Positions 21,301-22,211 of a DNA stretch of 22,211 nt are shown here, piece by piece. Each line of letters begins with the position of its first letter. The stretch's first letter is position 1. Location of the stretch: IMG/VR virus record IMGVR_UViG_3300009509_000109, positions 1 to 22,211 of that record. One strand, written 5' to 3'. Below the pieces are notes generated by a model that saw only the letters and a list, made by a program, of their open reading frames with translations, searched no databases and had not been told where the DNA came from. The stretch comes from a virus. A program made the position numbers and the translations under genes.

Positions 21301-22211
21301 TCCAGCAGGGACTCTTTGGACAGCTTGTGGTTTTCCTGCGAGAGCGCCTGAGCGAGCCTGCGAGCGGCCTGGTTGCCGGCCGGGGGCTCTCTATCCCCGT
21401 GGGTCAGATAACGCCGTACGGCGTACAGGCGGTCCTCGTACAGCAGATCCTCGGCTTCCTTCCGGACCTCGGCCCTGCGAGCCTTCACCTCACGCTGGAG
21501 CCGCTTCAGCTCCTTGGCCAGGGCCTTGTCGGTCCACTTCAGGTCGCGCAGTGAGCGGCGCTCCAGGGCGTCTGCAGCCTGACTGGTGGCCTCGGACCCC
21601 AGGGCCTGGTACTCGGCCCAGTCCTCGGTGGACATGCCGGCCCGGTCGATCGACTCGAACAGGGGCAGGTACTGCCGCAGAGTTTCGGCCGCCTTGATCT
21701 CGTCCTCGCTGGCCAACATGCGGTCGAACACGCCCTTGACTTCGTCGGTCAATGCAGCCTTGGGCCCGCCCAGCGCCCGGTAGACGTGGCGCAGCCAGGA
21801 CGCGAACGTCTGGAACAGCTTGCGCAGGCCCAGGCTGGGGGCGTCACCCCCGAACAGGTACTGCTCGAACGCCTCCGCCACCTTCTCGTGGCCGGCACGG
21901 CGCTCCTCCGGGGTCATGGTGTTCCAGGTCTCGAGGTCCGGGACACCAACGAACTTCAGCAGGGCCTGCATGTCGGCCAGGATCTGCGGGTCCGCATCCG
22001 GCTGGCTGGCCAGGTCCCGGTACACCTCGAAGAAAAAGTGCCCCGACTCGTGCAGGAAGGTGGACAGGTCCGCGGTCTCCAGGAGCGCGATGACACTGGG
22101 CGCCTGGGTGATGTCCGCCGGGAACCGGATGGAGCCGCGGTTCTGTTGCTCGAGGGTGGTGGACGCCTCGGGCTGCAGAGCCTCGAACACCGCGGACACC
22201 AGACCCATGCT
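18303..22211 (-). CDS. Giant virion-associated protein with HESGH metallopeptidase motif (partial, at least 1302 codons)
   Basis: The frame is open to the right edge, so the true start probably lies outside; an internal Met occurs at 22208. About 50 residues from there is FLHESGHFFFEVYRDL, a zincin motif (H53-E54, H57) of the metallopeptidase domain found in large phage polyproteins. Long charged helices follow (about 200-620), then a region of mixed fold. A C-terminal part has a hydrophobic stretch (GMLGIDLMLLNVIPSVLATLM), which could insert in membrane. Such proteins in podoviruses are internal, DNA-ejection-type virion components. The stop is ten bases before the tail-fibre start, consistent with one late operon. 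The exact role is inferred. Confidence 0.75.
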   Translation of the reverse strand, partial: SMGLVSAVFEALQPEASTTLEQQNRGSIRFPADITQAPSVIALLETADLSTFLHESGHFFFEVYRDLASQPDADPQILADMQALLKFVGVPDLETWNTMTPEERRAGHEKVAEAFEQYLFGGDAPSLGLRKLFQTFASWLRHVYRALGGPKAALTDEVKGVFDRMLASEDEIKAAETLRQYLPLFESIDRAGMSTEDWAEYQALGSEATSQAADALERRSLRDLKWTDKALAKELKRLQREVKARRAEVRKEAEDLLYEDRLYAVRRYLTHGDREPPAGNQAARRLAQALSQENHKLSKESLLDMYGDGPAAPWRYLPTGKRGMMAQEGIHPNELAELFGYGPNAGDQLVRELLEARPPEEVIEEMTDNLMLERYGDLTSPQKLQEAAEEAVHSEARLKFFATELKALDSLLKARGDTGRTDVKGRKITYNVLAAAAKDYAEQAIARKTVREAPRTAEYQAAEIRAGKAALAAMQADDIQQAAEHKRAQLLNAHFHRAATEAGREIEKALRFLRKFEKPGVRKKLSQDYLDQIDQLLERYDLRKSVTLNELRERASLKAWVDRQAEAGLVPAIPQKLIDQAQKQHYTQMTLDEFRGLRDAIKSIDHLGRLKKKLLTAKDQREFDAIIDAAVASIEANSRGKKPQSVETDLPQDKLRKGIGEFFAMHRKLADLLREMDGWQDNGAMWNLLMRPLNDALNMEAVMREESTIVLNKLFQELHDRGRLYQKTEVGAGVPPMTKMGRLMVALNLGNDTNRKRLNDSGWTPEKIDAVTSTLTKEDWDFVQAIWDHIGSFWPLIQAKEKRVTGVAPEGVQAVPVVTPFGEYRGGYFPIKYDKEQSPKAFKQEVAETARLMMRGAFTRAATRRGHLEQRVEEVKRPLDLSFGVIFGHLEQVIHDLALHEYLIDQNRVLNDARMEGAILENYGHQVYKQLTNAMTDVAMGDVPATNAFEHGLNWLRVGASIAGMAWKLTTASLQPLGLTQSMSRIGTKWVARGMSRWLRSSADSEATVAWIHSKSDFMRLRSKTLQREISEIRNRIQRESWFRDQVNAAARAIGMEQAPDMASTYFLFIVKMQMVADVPTWLGQYEKSMAQGVSEEQAVALADQAVLDSQGGGQVKDLAAIQRGSPLLKLWTNFYSYFNVTYNRNVEAFKRTNYKSPASIGMLGIDLMLLNVIPSVLATLMYEGLRGRCSGEPECIAKKIATDQASYVLGTIVGARELTSAFTGYGYGGPAGVRFMEAASRLGDQVAQGELDEAFFKALNGAAGVLFHYPAGQVEYTVQGITALATGETNNPAAVAFGAPK

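Overview
The window looks like part of a double-stranded DNA phage or prophage from a high-GC Gram-negative bacterium. Supporting this are terminase, tail-fibre and large virion genes, dense ATGA/TAATG gene overlaps, strong Shine-Dalgarno sites and sigma70-type promoters. Coding sequence is GC-rich throughout, apart from an AT-richer cassette at about 3.65-4.8 kb, one small gene near 12.5 kb, and the 3' end of the tail-fibre gene. The T7-type tail-fibre head and the single very large virion protein point to a podovirus-like particle. The Leu in the polymerase O-helix and the plasmid-like origin point to a temperate, perhaps plasmid-prophage, lifestyle (inference). I cannot name the species. 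F116-like Pseudomonas podoviruses are a plausible comparison from memory only.

Layout. (1) 1-908, minus strand: start of the late operon, terS then terL, which runs off the left edge. (2) 909-1448: a non-coding control region with ten CGGAGYAR-type iterons, two perfect DnaA boxes (TTATCCACA), operator-like repeats and promoter P1. This is the best candidate replication origin. (3) 1449-5244, plus strand: an early operon of about 13 small genes, including a RadC/JAB protein, several zinc-ribbon-like proteins and a 25-residue membrane peptide. It ends at a strong bidirectional terminator at 5255-5284. (4) 5366-7808, minus strand: a two-gene operon for a primase-polymerase/helicase fusion and a small protein. 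The fusion gene is preceded by a 9-codon leader minigene whose stop overlaps its GTG start.

(5) 7916-16564, plus strand: promoter P2, a near copy of P1, drives the replication and recombination operon. It encodes small accessory proteins, a ribbon-helix-helix-like protein, an excisionase-like HTH protein flanked by 48-bp direct repeats, a DUF2800 (RecB/Cas4-like) nuclease, a DUF2815 ssDNA-binding protein, a family A DNA polymerase, a VRR-NUC nuclease and an SNF2-type helicase. (6) 16565-22211, minus strand: a tail fibre and a giant virion protein with an HESGH metallopeptidase motif. They converge on the helicase gene with no gap.

The prim-pol/helicase, ssDNA-binding protein, polymerase, nucleases and SNF2 motor form a nearly self-sufficient replisome that could act at the iteron/DnaA-box origin. 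The late genes lie on the minus strand at both edges, beginning at terS and ending at the tail fibre. This fits one late operon on a circular or circularly permuted genome, with the two plus-strand operons and the helicase operon between its ends.
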